From the NCBI GenBank assembly GCA_963784425.1, contig CAWARM010000005.1, positions 1 to 64,000 of the forward strand: a stretch of 64,000 nucleotides of DNA. Reading direction: 5' to 3'. The notes beneath the pieces are model-generated. The model did not search any database, was not told where the DNA came from, and worked only from the letters and a program-made list of their open reading frames with translations. Shown here piece after piece: positions 35,585-45,430 of the stretch. The translations under genes and the position numbers were made by a program. Each line of letters starts with the position of its first letter. Position 1 is the stretch's first letter. Source of the stretch: SHZL01 sp963784425. Its GTDB lineage: Bacteria > Pseudomonadota > Gammaproteobacteria > Xanthomonadales > SZUA-36.

Positions 35585-37819
35585 TTATTTTCTTCCGGTT
35601 CTGGCCGGCTTGCCGCCATCCTCACGCGGTGGCAACCCGGTGTGCTGAGTGAGGATTTTCTTGCCGGTGCGGCGCTGGTGCGCCTGCTCGGTATTTTTCC
35701 TTCGCGACGCCCGATAAACATCACCGGTTTCAGGCTGGTTGGCAGGAATCAGATGCCGCTCACCGTCACCAATCAAATCGGCCCGGCCCATCTTCCTGAG
35801 CGCCTGGCGCAGCAGTTCCCAGTTGTTCGGATCGTGATATCGAAGCAGGGCCTTGTGCAGTTTTCGCTGCTCCGGATCCTTCACCCGCAACACTTCATCG
35901 GACTTGTAGGTCACCTTGCGCAAGGGATTCTTGCCGGAATGGTACATTGCGGTCGCGGTCGCCATGGGCGAGGGGTAAAAGGCCTGCACCTGGTCGGCAG
36001 TGAAATCGTTGCGCTTCAACCACAGCGCCAGGTTGATCATGTCTTCATCGGTCGTGCCGGGATGAGCGGCAATGAAATAAGGGATCAGGTACTGTTCCTT
36101 ACCCGCCTCTTTGGAATATTTTTCGAACATCTTCTTGAACTGATCATAGCTGCCGATACCCGGTTTCATCATTTTTGACAGCGGGCCGTCTTCGGTATGC
36201 TCGGGAGCGATCTTCAATTGCCCACCCACGTGGTGGGTGACCAGTTCCTTCACATATTCGGGGTCTTTGATCGCCAGGTCGTAACGCACACCCGAGGCAA
36301 TCAGCACTTTGTTCACGCCCGGCAGTGCGCGCGTTTTGCGATACAAGGCGGTCAGGGCCGAGTGGTCTGTGTTCAGATTAGGACAAACACCCGGATACAC
36401 GCAGCTGGGCTTACGGCAGGCCGCCTCGATTGCGCTGCTCTTGCAGGCGATGCGATACATATTGGCGGTTGGTCCACCCAGGTCAGAAATCACCCCGGTG
36501 AATCCCGGGACTTTATCCCTGATTTGCTCCACCTCGTTGAGAATCGACTCCTCGGAACGATTCTGGATGATGCGGCCCTCGTGCTCGGTGATGGAGCAAA
36601 AAGTGCAGCCACCGAAACAGCCACGCATGACATTCACGGAAAAACGGATCATCTGGTAGGCGGGAATTTTTGCATCTTTGTAAGAAGGATGCGGGACGCG
36701 GGCAAACGGCATGCCAAAAACGTAGTCCATTTCGGGGGTGGACAAAGGAATCGGCGGGGCATTCACCCACAGATCCACTTCTCCGTGCTTTTGCACCAGC
36801 GCCCTGGCATTGCCGGGGTTGGTTTCCATGTGCAATACCCGGTTGGCGTGAGCATAGAGCACCGCGTCATTGCGAACTTTTTCGAACGAGGGCAGGCGTA
36901 TGACCGTGCAGTCACGGTCGCGACCCGGATGAGGAAAGAATTTCACTTCGTGTTCAATTGCCGCGGGTTCACCCGTTGCGGAGTCCGGGACTACCCCGTA
37001 CAGCGCGGCATCCCGCCGCTGCTTTTCGGCGGCATCCATTTCGCGCACGTTGATGTAGGGATTCACCACACGATCTATCTTGCCGGGCCGGTCGATGCGG
37101 GTGGAATCGATTTCCCACCAACCTGCCGGCGTGTCTTTGCGTATCAGCGCCGTGCCCCGAACATCGGTGATCCCGGCAACATCATCTCCCCGGGCCAGGC
37201 GATGGGCCACCTCGACCAAAGCCCTTTCGGCGTTACCGTACAACAACAGGTCAGCCGTGGCATCCACCAGGATGGACCGGCGCACGCTGTCCTGCCAATA
37301 GTCGTAATGAGCGATGCGCCGCAACGAGGCTTCGATGCCGCCCAGGATAACCGGCACGTCCGGCCAGGCTTCCTTGCAGCGCTGGCTGTACACCAGCGAA
37401 CAACGGTCCGGACGCTTGCCGCCCATTCCACCGGGCGTGTACGCGTCATCAGAACGCCTCTTGCGTTCCGCAGTGTAGCGATTGATCATGGAGTCCATGT
37501 TGCCGGCAGCCACACCGAAAAACAGGTTTGGCTTGCCCAGAGCCCTGAATGCATCTGCCGAGTGCCAGTCCGGTTGGGCAATGATTCCCACCCGGAAGCC
37601 CTGGGCTTCCAGCAGGCGGCCGACAATAGCCATGCCGAACGAGGGGTGATCCACGTAGGCATCGCCGGTGACGATAATGATGTCGCAGGAATCCCAACCC
37701 AGCGAGTCCATTTCCGCCCGGCTCATGGGTAAAAACGGCGCCACGCCAAAACACTCGGCCCAGTACTTTGGGTAGTCGAATAGCCGGGTGGCCGGATTGG
37801 GCATGCTGTTGGTGGACAT
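35585..37819 (-). CDS. ygiQ: YgiQ-family radical SAM protein
   Basis: 744 residues from the ATG at 37819, beginning MSTNSMPNPATRLFDYPKYW, as in YgiQ. The radical SAM cluster is in CFGGCTFCSITEHEG (CxxxCxxC). An N-terminal B12-binding-like region (IIVTGDAYVDHPSFG, GYRVGI-like) and a late YPSPMATATAMYHSG are typical. An earlier ATG in frame (37966) adds a Ser/Gly-rich stretch unlike the family, so I reject it. Function is unproven; homologues are widespread and uncharacterised. Confidence 0.92.
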   Translation of the reverse strand: MSTNSMPNPATRLFDYPKYWAECFGVAPFLPMSRAEMDSLGWDSCDIIIVTGDAYVDHPSFGMAIVGRLLEAQGFRVGIIAQPDWHSADAFRALGKPNLFFGVAAGNMDSMINRYTAERKRRSDDAYTPGGMGGKRPDRCSLVYSQRCKEAWPDVPVILGGIEASLRRIAHYDYWQDSVRRSILVDATADLLLYGNAERALVEVAHRLARGDDVAGITDVRGTALIRKDTPAGWWEIDSTRIDRPGKIDRVVNPYINVREMDAAEKQRRDAALYGVVPDSATGEPAAIEHEVKFFPHPGRDRDCTVIRLPSFEKVRNDAVLYAHANRVLHMETNPGNARALVQKHGEVDLWVNAPPIPLSTPEMDYVFGMPFARVPHPSYKDAKIPAYQMIRFSVNVMRGCFGGCTFCSITEHEGRIIQNRSEESILNEVEQIRDKVPGFTGVISDLGGPTANMYRIACKSSAIEAACRKPSCVYPGVCPNLNTDHSALTALYRKTRALPGVNKVLIASGVRYDLAIKDPEYVKELVTHHVGGQLKIAPEHTEDGPLSKMMKPGIGSYDQFKKMFEKYSKEAGKEQYLIPYFIAAHPGTTDEDMINLALWLKRNDFTADQVQAFYPSPMATATAMYHSGKNPLRKVTYKSDEVLRVKDPEQRKLHKALLRYHDPNNWELLRQALRKMGRADLIGDGERHLIPANQPETGDVYRASRRKNTEQAHQRRTGKKILTQHTGLPPREDGGKPARTGRK

Positions 37820-38110
37820 ATGGCGGGTCTTGTTACCCTTCCCTGCGTTCGTTCCGGTTGCGGTTCCAGGACTTATCATAACAGGTGCCCCGCCGCCCAA
37901 TGCGGATGCAGCTTTCACTAGCGGAGTTCTGCTGGAAGCGGCCGGGACGTCCGAGCCTGTGGACACGCCACGAGTGGCAGCTAATAATTCTAAGGAAGCT
38001 CTGAATAAATCAGAGTTTCCCTGATATTTGGAAAGAGGCGCAGGAAATCCTGTTCTCTGGCCTGAAAAGAGTACTATTTGCTGCAGCCACGGTTAACCAA
38101 GGAGATTAAC

Positions 38111-38737
38111 ATGCCAAAACTGAAACTTACCTACTTTGGATTTGACGGCGGACGGGGAGAACCCATTCGCCTTGCCCTCGCCCACGGAAAAATTCCCTTC
38201 GAGGATCACCGTTTCCCACCCAGTGACTGGCCCACAATGAAAGACCAGACACCGCTGCACCAGGTGCCGGTAATGGAAGTGGATGGCCAGGTCATCACCC
38301 AATCGAATACGTTGCTGCGCTATGCCGGCAAACTGGCCGGGCTGTATCCGAGCGATCCGCTCGAAGCCGCACATTGCGACGAAGCGCTGGAAACCATTGA
38401 AGATATCGTGACCAAGATTGTGCCCACCATGTTCATGCAGGACGAGGAGGAAAAACGACGCGCACGTGAAGCCCTGGCTGCCGGACCCATCCCGCTGTAC
38501 CTGCGTCGGCTGGAAACCATGCTCAAGGAACGCGGTGGCAAGTATTTTGCGGGCGATCGCCTCAGCGTGGCTGATTTCAAGGTATTCCTGTGGACACGCC
38601 ATCTGCAATCCGGACAGCTGGACCACATACCCACCGACATCGTGCAACGGCTGGCACCAACCTTGGCTGAGCATTTCAAGCGCATCAGTACGCTGCCTGA
38701 AATCGTGGACTATTACAAGAAACGGGCGGCCGCATAA
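38111..38737 (+). CDS. glutathione S-transferase, sigma-like
   Basis: 208 residues. The N-terminal thioredoxin fold begins MPKLKLTYFGFDGGRGEPIRLALAH, with Tyr8-type catalytic Tyr in LTYF, QTPLHQVPVMEVDG containing the cis-Pro and ITQSNTLLRYAG with Ser for glutathione. The helical C-terminal domain ends PEIVDYYKKRA. It conjugates glutathione to electrophiles. Upstream AAGGAGAT is a good ribosome site. Confidence 0.9.
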   Translation: MPKLKLTYFGFDGGRGEPIRLALAHGKIPFEDHRFPPSDWPTMKDQTPLHQVPVMEVDGQVITQSNTLLRYAGKLAGLYPSDPLEAAHCDEALETIEDIVTKIVPTMFMQDEEEKRRAREALAAGPIPLYLRRLETMLKERGGKYFAGDRLSVADFKVFLWTRHLQSGQLDHIPTDIVQRLAPTLAEHFKRISTLPEIVDYYKKRAAA

Positions 38738-38759
38738 GCTGGCGCCTGGTGCATCTCAT

Positions 38760-39656
38760 ATGGCGCGTTCCTTTTTCGCCGCCGCGGTACTCGCTTGCCT
38801 TGTATGCAGCGCTTATGGCGCCGAGGCCAAGGCCAGCAACCAGCAGGTGAGCGCCCGAACTGGCCCGGCTGAAACGGGTCCGCCCTTGTGGGAATTCGGA
38901 TTGGCGGCATACGGGCGCTATGGCCCTGCGTATCCGGCATCCGAGGATTCGCAACTGGATATTCTTCCGCTACCCTTTCCTATCTATCGCGGCAAGATTC
39001 TGCGCATGGGCGACGACACCGACAAACCGGTGCGCACCCATCTGTTCCGTCGCGACCGCGTCAAGCTCGATCTCGATTTCGGCATCAATTTTCCAGCCAA
39101 AAGCAACGATATCGACGCGCGAACGGGCATGCCAAACCTGGATCTGCTGCTGGAGATGGGCCCTGAACTCGAATTTCAGTTCGCGCCAGAGCCGTTTGGC
39201 GGAAGGATGTTTCTGGCTTTGCAGGCGCGCGGCGCGACTTCTGTGGACGGATTGAATCCGGATTGGCGTGGCTTGGTTTATTCCACCGAGTTCAAATTCG
39301 AACGCCCGTTCCAGGCCTCCGAGTTCATTCTCAAATTAACCCCCGAGTGGGCCAGCGAAGGTTACATGGATTTCTTCTATGGGGTAGCCCCCGCCTACGC
39401 CACGCCTGAGCGACCCTTGTACGAGGCCGGCAGTGGTTACCTCGGCACCCGCCTGAGTCTCACGTTCAAGCACGCAATCACGAAAAAATTCGACATCATC
39501 GGCGGGCTGAGATTCGGTTTTTACAAGGGCGCGGCCAATGCCGATAGTCCGCTGTTTACCCAACAGACGACGAGCGGAGTTATGCTGGCGCTGGTGTGGA
39601 AGTTCTGGGCCAGCGAGCGGCGCGCGGCCGCCAGCGATAATCAGGCCATCTTTTGA
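38760..39656 (+). CDS. MipA/OmpV-family outer membrane protein
   Basis: 298 residues. The signal peptide is MARSFFAAAVLACLVCSAYGAEA, cut after AYG or GAEA. The mature part has alternating beta strands: EFGLAAYGRYGPAYPASEDSQ, PLPFPIYRGKILRMGDD, and a C-terminal LALVWKFWAS. MipA proteins interact with murein synthases or act as outer membrane barrels. It lies 22 bases behind the GST gene, probably in one transcript. Confidence 0.88.
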   Translation: MARSFFAAAVLACLVCSAYGAEAKASNQQVSARTGPAETGPPLWEFGLAAYGRYGPAYPASEDSQLDILPLPFPIYRGKILRMGDDTDKPVRTHLFRRDRVKLDLDFGINFPAKSNDIDARTGMPNLDLLLEMGPELEFQFAPEPFGGRMFLALQARGATSVDGLNPDWRGLVYSTEFKFERPFQASEFILKLTPEWASEGYMDFFYGVAPAYATPERPLYEAGSGYLGTRLSLTFKHAITKKFDIIGGLRFGFYKGAANADSPLFTQQTTSGVMLALVWKFWASERRAAASDNQAIF

Positions 39657-39682
39657 CAAGAGCACCGACAAGGAGACATAGC

Positions 39683-40411
39683 ATGGCAACCTTCGTTCTC
39701 GTCCACGGCGCATGGCACGGCGGATGGTGTTACCGCGATACCGCCCGTGCGCTGCGCAGCGCTGGGCATGAGGTGTTCACGCCGACGCATACCGGCGTTG
39801 GCGAGCGCGCCCACCAGGGAGCCGAGAACATCACCCTGGAGACGCATATCCGTGATGTCTGTGGCTGCATTGAAGCGGAAGAGCTTTCCAACGTGGTTCT
39901 GTGCGGACACTCCTATGGCGGCATGGTCATTACTGGCGTGGCTGATCGCATGCCGGAACGTATCAAGACGCTGGTTTATCTGGACGCCTTCCTGCCTGAG
40001 AACGGGCAGTCACTCATTAGCCTGCTACCGTTGGCATTGGCGCCAGAAATCTCTGCTGCGTTCCTGGACGCATTCCGCGGCAGTTCGCTGGCAGCGCATA
40101 GCGGCCGCGTAACGCCCATCACTGCAGAGGCCTTCAACATCAGGCAGGAGAACCGTGCCTGGGTCGAGCGCCGCTGCGTGCCGCAAGCACTGGCTACCTT
40201 TGAAATGCCGCTCCTGCTCACGGGCGCCGGCGCGGCAGTCAGGAACCGTTTGTACATCCTCGCCGACGGCTGGGACCCAAGCCCGTTCCGCTACTTTGCT
40301 GCCAAGGTTGACGGGCAATCGGGCTGGCGCGTGACCAGGATGCAATGCGGCCACGATGTAATGGTGGATATGCCGGGCGAATTGGCCAAGGAACTGTTGC
40401 AGCTTGTCTAA
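39683..40411 (+). CDS. alpha/beta hydrolase
   Basis: 242 residues. FVLVHGAWHGGWCYRD holds the oxyanion HG, VLCGHSYGGMVITG is the nucleophile elbow, and MQCGHDVMVDMP contains the catalytic His. The fold is the short esterase type (close to pheophorbide esterase/hydroxynitrile lyase-like enzymes). AAGGAGA precedes the ATG at 39683. Confidence 0.88.
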   Translation: MATFVLVHGAWHGGWCYRDTARALRSAGHEVFTPTHTGVGERAHQGAENITLETHIRDVCGCIEAEELSNVVLCGHSYGGMVITGVADRMPERIKTLVYLDAFLPENGQSLISLLPLALAPEISAAFLDAFRGSSLAAHSGRVTPITAEAFNIRQENRAWVERRCVPQALATFEMPLLLTGAGAAVRNRLYILADGWDPSPFRYFAAKVDGQSGWRVTRMQCGHDVMVDMPGELAKELLQLV

Positions 40412-40481
40412 GCGCGTGGCCGCGAATTATGGTGTGCGCCAAAACCGGCGCGCCCCGCAACCGGGACAGTAGGTGGGGCCT

Positions 40482-40988
40482 ATGGAACCGAGTACAGCAC
40501 TCAGTGCCTCGGCGCAGATTGCGGTAGCCATAGCAGGCTTTGCCGGGGTGGTGGCCGTGTTCCGCAGCGGGTCCGTGCATGACTGGGGCCTGGTGGAAAA
40601 GTTTTGGTTGCGGCTGCTGCTAAGCAATTCAATACTGCCGCTCGCGTTCAGCATGATCGGTCTGCTCCTCCTGGCGTTTACGCCCGTTTCACCAAACATA
40701 TGGCGATGGTGCAGCGGACTCGCCACGTTTTTCCTGTTGCCCTATGGGACCATGATACTCAGGACCCTTATTGGATTTGCGCCAGGACAATTGGAAGCTG
40801 CAGGCGGCACCAAATTCACCAGCTACACCCTCTTTGCGCTGCTGGTGATAGCCTGCCTCTTGCAGGTGTACAACATCGCGGCGCTGGCGGCCTTTTGGCC
40901 TTTCTTCGGCGTGATCGTTGCAATGCTTCTGGGGGCAATGTACCAGTTTGTGCGACTGGTCCTGACACCGCAACAGCGCGCAACCTGA
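40482..40988 (+). CDS. small membrane protein, function unknown
   Basis: 168 residues with about five hydrophobic helices (near 9-26, 45-67, 80-104, 120-137 and 139-160). No recognised family. The start MEPSTALSASAQIAVAIAGF is at 40482, three codons after the first possible ATG. It begins a run of membrane and VOC genes on the same strand. Confidence 0.65.
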   Translation: MEPSTALSASAQIAVAIAGFAGVVAVFRSGSVHDWGLVEKFWLRLLLSNSILPLAFSMIGLLLLAFTPVSPNIWRWCSGLATFFLLPYGTMILRTLIGFAPGQLEAAGGTKFTSYTLFALLVIACLLQVYNIAALAAFWPFFGVIVAMLLGAMYQFVRLVLTPQQRAT

Positions 40989-41014
40989 TCACAAAACACT
41001 ATTCGGGATATCTC

Positions 41015-41731
41015 ATGGCGCTTTCCAAAGTTAGCCGCACTGATGAGCACCGGTTCTTCCTCGGGTTATCTTTGGCCATTTTGGCTATCGCCCTTGCGGG
41101 TTTTATGCGCACATACCTTCTTGTGCCACAACTCGGATTGCCACAGGGGGCGCTGGCATTCACATCGCTGGTGCACGTGCATGCTGCACTGTCCTTCGGT
41201 TGGTGCGTTCTGCTTATCGTCCAATCATGGCTGGTGGCCTCGGGTCGCACTCCGCAGCACCGCAAACTCGGCACATTCGGCGTTGCGATGTACGGAGGTC
41301 TGGTCATCCTGGGGCCATTTGTGGCAATCCATTCGACTGCGCGTAACGGAAGTACGCCAGACGAACTGGCATTTCTCGCTGTAAGCACGGGCAATATCAT
41401 CGCCTATACGATCCTGTTCGGGGCTGCACTCTACTGGCGGCGACGTCCTGACGTACACAAGCGTTTAATGCTTCTGGGCATGGTGGCGTTGCTTACGGCG
41501 CCTTTCGGCCGCCTGATCGAACTTCCGTATTTACTCGAGCACGTCATTGGGCCCGGCACGGTGGTGGTTGCGCTGGCCTGGTGGGACTACAGGTCTCTGG
41601 GGCAGCTGCACCCGGTAACGCGGTTCGGTGGCCCGGCAATCCTGTTGTGGGAGTTACTGCCCAACTTGTACATGACAAGCGCATGGTGGCTAGCCGTGGC
41701 CCGGTGGTTGGTCAGGGTCTTCACGGGATGA
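41015..41731 (+). CDS. multi-pass membrane protein, function unknown
   Basis: 238 residues starting MALSKVSRTDEHRFFLGLSLAILA, with six or seven helices. Conserved-looking elements are LVHVHAALSFGWCVLLIVQSWL, HRKLGTFGVAMYGG and HKRLMLLGMVALLTAPFGRL, with His residues at helix ends that could bind haem or metal. I do not assign a function. It lies 26 bases after the previous gene. Confidence 0.7.
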   Translation: MALSKVSRTDEHRFFLGLSLAILAIALAGFMRTYLLVPQLGLPQGALAFTSLVHVHAALSFGWCVLLIVQSWLVASGRTPQHRKLGTFGVAMYGGLVILGPFVAIHSTARNGSTPDELAFLAVSTGNIIAYTILFGAALYWRRRPDVHKRLMLLGMVALLTAPFGRLIELPYLLEHVIGPGTVVVALAWWDYRSLGQLHPVTRFGGPAILLWELLPNLYMTSAWWLAVARWLVRVFTG

Positions 41732-41795
41732 CCGCTTGCTTGAAACAAGCCCGGGCGCCTAAGCTATCTGGGCAAAACCACATCGGGAGACTGCC

Positions 41796-42272
41796 ATGAA
41801 AAAACTCGTTGCTGTGCTGATCGACTGGCCACAACACATCGGTGAGGCCATCGGCTGGATCGGGCCGCTCGCTGCCCGCGTTACCGTCGGATGGGTGTTT
41901 TTTTCCAGTGGCTGGAGCCACCTGCACGACCCTGGTTTTGTCGACACGTTCGCCGACACGGGAATTCCGTGGCCGGACCTGCTGCTGCCGCTGTCATCGT
42001 GGGTAGAGCTTATCGGCGGCGCTATGACCCTGGCCGGCTTGTGCACGCGCATAGTGGCAGTGCCGCTCGCGATCAACATGCTCGTCGCAATTCGGGCCGT
42101 ACTTTGGGACCGGGTTGATACACTCGGCGACTTCCTGATCCTTGATGAAACGGCGTATTTCGTCATCTTTGTGTGGCTGGCCGCGGCCGGTGCCGGTGCG
42201 CTGTCCCTGGACCACCTGCTGCAGCGCTTCGCCGCGCCGAAGGATGGAGCGCCCCGCGCCTTTGCCCCATGA
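41796..42272 (+). CDS. DoxX-family membrane protein
   Basis: 158 residues with four helices. GWVFFSSGWSHLHDPG, GIPWPDLLLPLSSWVELIGGAMTLAGL and the C-terminal helix match the DoxX family. DoxX members are subunits of quinone oxidoreductases or act in thiol stress; role unknown here. Its stop overlaps the VOC gene's start by ATGA (42269-42272). Confidence 0.85.
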   Translation: MKKLVAVLIDWPQHIGEAIGWIGPLAARVTVGWVFFSSGWSHLHDPGFVDTFADTGIPWPDLLLPLSSWVELIGGAMTLAGLCTRIVAVPLAINMLVAIRAVLWDRVDTLGDFLILDETAYFVIFVWLAAAGAGALSLDHLLQRFAAPKDGAPRAFAP

Positions 42273-42781
42273 ATCTCAACCAGGTCACCGTCCCCGCTCT
42301 GAATGTCGCCACATCGGTCGATTTTTATTGCCGCCTGGGCCTGGAGCTGATCGTCAGTTCTCCTCACTACGCTCGCTTCCAGTGCCCGGCGGGCGATTCT
42401 TCGTTTTCGGTACACCTGGTGGACGAACTTCCCCACCCGTCGCAAACGGTGATCTACTTTGAGGTTGAGACACTTGATGAACGGGTCAGGCAATTGCAGC
42501 GCGCAGGTCTGGAGTTCTTCCAGGAGCCACGGGACGAAAGTTGGTTGTGGCGGGAGGCGCGAATCTCCGACCCATCAGGCAATGTCATCTGCCTGTACCG
42601 GGCTGGAAACAATCGCCTGAACCCACCCTGGCGCATCCGCCCAGGCGCCTTGCGTGCGTATCTCGGGCCCCATAGTCTTGCACACAACGCCCGTTTCGAG
42701 GTAGACGCTGTCGCGGAGCGATATACTGTCCTTGTTGGGCTTCGAGCAGGAAGCATAGCTGCACGCCGGGCGCTTCCTTAG
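42269..42781 (+). CDS. VOC-family (glyoxalase/bleomycin resistance fold) protein
   Basis: The first 123 residues are a normal VOC domain: MNLNQVTVPALNVATSVDFYCRLGLELIV, then FSVHLVDE, VIYFEVET, and DPSGNVICLYRAGNNRLNPPW, where the family normally ends. The last 45 residues (RPGALRAYLGPHSL onward) look like readthrough into the LysR remnant on the other strand, so the original stop was lost. Metal or ligand binding cannot be judged. Confidence 0.75.
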   Translation: MNLNQVTVPALNVATSVDFYCRLGLELIVSSPHYARFQCPAGDSSFSVHLVDELPHPSQTVIYFEVETLDERVRQLQRAGLEFFQEPRDESWLWREARISDPSGNVICLYRAGNNRLNPPWRIRPGALRAYLGPHSLAHNARFEVDAVAERYTVLVGLRAGSIAARRALP

Positions 42782-43134
42782 TGACACGCAAGCGATGATG
42801 TCTGGTCCGAAGTTTTCCACGAACCACTCGTTGGTACGCAGCGTGAAGGTTAGCACGAGCCGCTTGAGACTGAGATTTTCGGCAGGTCGCAGAACGGATT
42901 GAGCGTACTGCACCAGTTGACGCGACACGCTCGCGCAGTTAGATCGCGCGGGGTGTTGGAACGAGACCGCGCACGGCCTGACGAAAAGCGGATCGCCTGT
43001 CGTCTGACGCAATCGCGCCAGCGCCGGCTCATCGCTGACGGGCTAAGCCGCAAGCGTTAGGCGGCGCGCGCAACACTGCCTTCAGCCAGCAGCACATCCA
43101 GGGTGACCAGCAAGTTGAAATCGGGTATCGACAT
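42575..43134 (-). pseudogene. LysR-type regulator, decayed
   Basis: From 43134 the minus strand reads MSIPDFNLLVTLDVLLAEGSVARAA, then an in-frame stop (TAA, 43057-43059), then RLRLSPSAMSR. After a base loss, the next frame gives LRQTTGDPLFVRP and NLSLKRL, LRTNEWFVENFGPDI. These are the winged-helix and linker of a LysR regulator with at least two disruptions. The ligand domain ends in sequence that overlaps the VOC gene's tail. It is divergent from the broken MFS pump at 43276, the usual regulator-transporter arrangement. Confidence 0.75.
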
Positions 43135-43275
43135 GCATCGACCTTAGCACAGTTTGTTCATGATATGGCGTCAAACGCACGAATATACTGCAAATGCTGC
43201 GCCTTCCGCTATGCCATGTAAAAGACTAAGCTTCTGACAGCTCCATTTCGGGAGCCACCAAAAACGGAGCTCAAG

Positions 43276-44798
43276 ATGAAGTCAGTGAGTGCAGAGACGA
43301 GATAAAAAAAAAAAAAAAAAAAAAAAAAAGATACCAACGACACGATGGGCGCTCGACAGTCTTTCGCTGTCGATGCTGCTGTCCTCACTCGGCACCAGCA
43401 TCGCCAATGTCGGCTTGCCCACCCTGGCACATGCGTTCACTGCCTCCTTCCAGCAAGTCCAGTGGGTTGTACTCGCCTATCTTCTCGCCATCACCACCCT
43501 GGTTGTCAGTGTCGGACGACTCGGTGACATCACCGGAAAACGACGGCTGCTGCTGTGCGGAATCTACTTGTTCACCGCAGCCTCGGTCCTGTGCGGCCTC
43601 GCGCCCGCGCTCGGGCTGCTGATTGCCGCCCGGGCGGCACAGGGTCTGGGCGCAGCCATCATGATGGCCCTCACCATGGCGTTTGTAGGTGAGACGGTTG
43701 CGAAGGAAAAGACCGGCAGCGCCATGGGACTGCTCGGAACCATGTCCGCCATCGGTACGGCGCTCGGTCCATCGCTGGGTGGCATCCTGATTGCCGGCTT
43801 TGGCTGGCGATCCATCTTCTTCATCAACCTGCCGTTGGGAAGTCCTGACATTCCTTCTTGCCTGGCGTTACCTGCCCATTGATCGCAAAATGCCGAAGGC
43901 AGATCGACTCGGCTTCGATCCTGTGGGTACGCTGCTGCTTGCTCTGACGCTCGCAGCATATGCGCTCGCGATGACGGCGGGGCGTGGCAGTTTTGGCCTG
44001 CTCAACATGGCTCTGCTGTTCACGGCCGTAGTGGGCCTTGGCCTCTTCGCGCTCAACGAGGCGAAAACCGCATCGCCTTTGATCCGCCTGGCAGTATTCC
44101 GCAATCCACTTGCTGAGCGCGGGCTTCGCCATGAGCACCCTGGTCACGACCGTGGTGATGGCAACGCTGGTGGTTGGCCCGTTCTATCTTTCCGGCGCGC
44201 TGGCACTGGACGCGGCCCGTGTCGGTCTCGTGATGTCATCCGGTCCGATTGTCGCCGCACTGACGGGCGTGCCGGCCGGCCGCATCGTGGACCGGTTTGG
44301 CGCACAGCGCATGAGTATGCCGGGCTCATTGGCATGGCGGTTGGCTGCTCCATCCTGCCCATGATGCCCACGAGCTTGGGTGTAGACGGGTTACATCACC
44401 CCGCTCATGGTCATCACCGCCGGCTAGCACTGTTCCAGGCCGCCAACAACACAGCCGTGATGACGAATATTCGACCGGACCAGCGTGGCGTGATATCCGG
44501 CATGCTCAACCTGTCGCGCAATCTCGGGCTCATCACCGGCGCATCCGTTATGGGCACTGTGTTCGCTCTCGGATCGGCGACAACCAACATCATGACAGCG
44601 CGTCCGGAGGCTGTTGCGACCGGCATGCGGACCACGTTCGCTGTTGCCACAGTTCTGGTCGTGGTCGCCCTCGTCATTGCGTCTGTAAGCCAAAATGAGC
44701 AACTGCGCCCGGGTCAAAGCGCTCCCAAACATGCTATCCACCCCAACAACCCTGACGATCGCCTGCCTGCTTGCTGTGGCAGGGCTGGTCGTGGCTGA
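43276..44798 (+). pseudogene. DHA2-type MFS drug exporter, multiply frameshifted
   Basis: The ATG at 43276 reads MKSVSAETR and then hits 26 A bases (43304-43329), which shift or stop the frame. After it, TTRWALDSLSLSMLLSSLGTSIANVGL begins a normal DHA2 pump. Further breaks lie near 43840-43850 (FINLPLG to LTFLLAWRYLPIDR), near 44100-44110 (LLSAGFAMSTLV) and near 44335 (back to LIGMAVGC). The rest, to ASVSQ, is recognisable membrane-helix sequence. At least four disruptions make a functional 14-helix transporter impossible unless the reads are wrong. Confidence 0.8.
43304..43329. repeat. 26-base A homopolymer
   Basis: An unbroken run of 26 A bases in a GC-rich genome, a few codons into the MFS pseudogene. 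Such runs are rare in this background and could be a sequencing or assembly artefact, or a slippage site. Confidence 0.9.
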
Positions 44799-45372
44799 AC
44801 TGAAGCAGCTGCGCATCGCCAAACTACTATGTAAAGTTGCGGCCAGCACGGCTTTCGTATTGCTTGCACTCTCGTTGCATGCGACAGATTCAAGCTACGG
44901 TCAAATCATGCTCGCCGCCCTGGCTCTCAGCTGGATAGGCGATGTCTGCCTTCTGTCGGAGCGCAGCGCGCTGTTCCTGGCTGGCCTGGCTTTTTTCCTG
45001 CTCGCCCACATAGCGTTCTCGGTGGCGTTTGCTGCCGGGGCTCTTCACGTGTTTGCCGGTGTAACTGGTCTGGTCCTGATGTCAATTATCGGCGCACTCA
45101 CGCTGCGCTGGCTTTGGCGTCATCTTGGCACTGCCTATAAAGCGGCGGTCAGCGCCTATGTCCTTGCCATAGTCGTGATGTGCTCGCTGGCAATCGCCTA
45201 CGGCACCGCCTCTGGTTCCTGGCTGGTTGGGGTTGGCGCGCTGGCGTTCGCTGCATCCGACATTTCAGTCGCGCGCAATCGGTTCGTTGCGCCGGGCTTT
45301 GCCAACAGGGCCTGGGGTCTTCCGGCTTACTATTCAGCACAGTTGCTGCTGGCCTGGTCCATCGCGCATTGA
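44695..45372 (+). CDS. YhhN/TMEM86-family lysoplasmalogenase
   Basis: 225 residues with about eight helices. LALSWIGDVCLLSERSALFLAGLAFFLLAHIAFS is the conserved core, with Asp in the helix and the following AHIAF. The C-terminal FAASDISVARNRFV and YYSAQLLLAWS are also conserved. The family hydrolyses the vinyl-ether bond of lysoplasmalogens. A later ATG (44731, MLSTPTTLT) is an equally good start and would remove 12 residues. Confidence 0.85.
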   Translation: MSNCARVKALPNMLSTPTTLTIACLLAVAGLVVAELKQLRIAKLLCKVAASTAFVLLALSLHATDSSYGQIMLAALALSWIGDVCLLSERSALFLAGLAFFLLAHIAFSVAFAAGALHVFAGVTGLVLMSIIGALTLRWLWRHLGTAYKAAVSAYVLAIVVMCSLAIAYGTASGSWLVGVGALAFAASDISVARNRFVAPGFANRAWGLPAYYSAQLLLAWSIAH

Positions 45373-45430
45373 GTTCAAATATTCGACCTTGAGGGTCATG
45401 TGCTGAAGTCCAGCCGGTTTTTGGCCGTGT

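Noticed and set aside
36197..37732. 511-codon open frame on the plus strand opposite ygiQ
   Set aside because: Antisense to a complete radical SAM gene with CxxxCxxC; His/Arg/Gly-rich sequence without motifs.
43304..43329. A-tract as a poly(A) mark of retrotransposed RNA or eukaryotic DNA
   Set aside because: Surrounding sequence is a bacterial DHA2 pump; neither a target-site duplication nor a reverse transcriptase is present.
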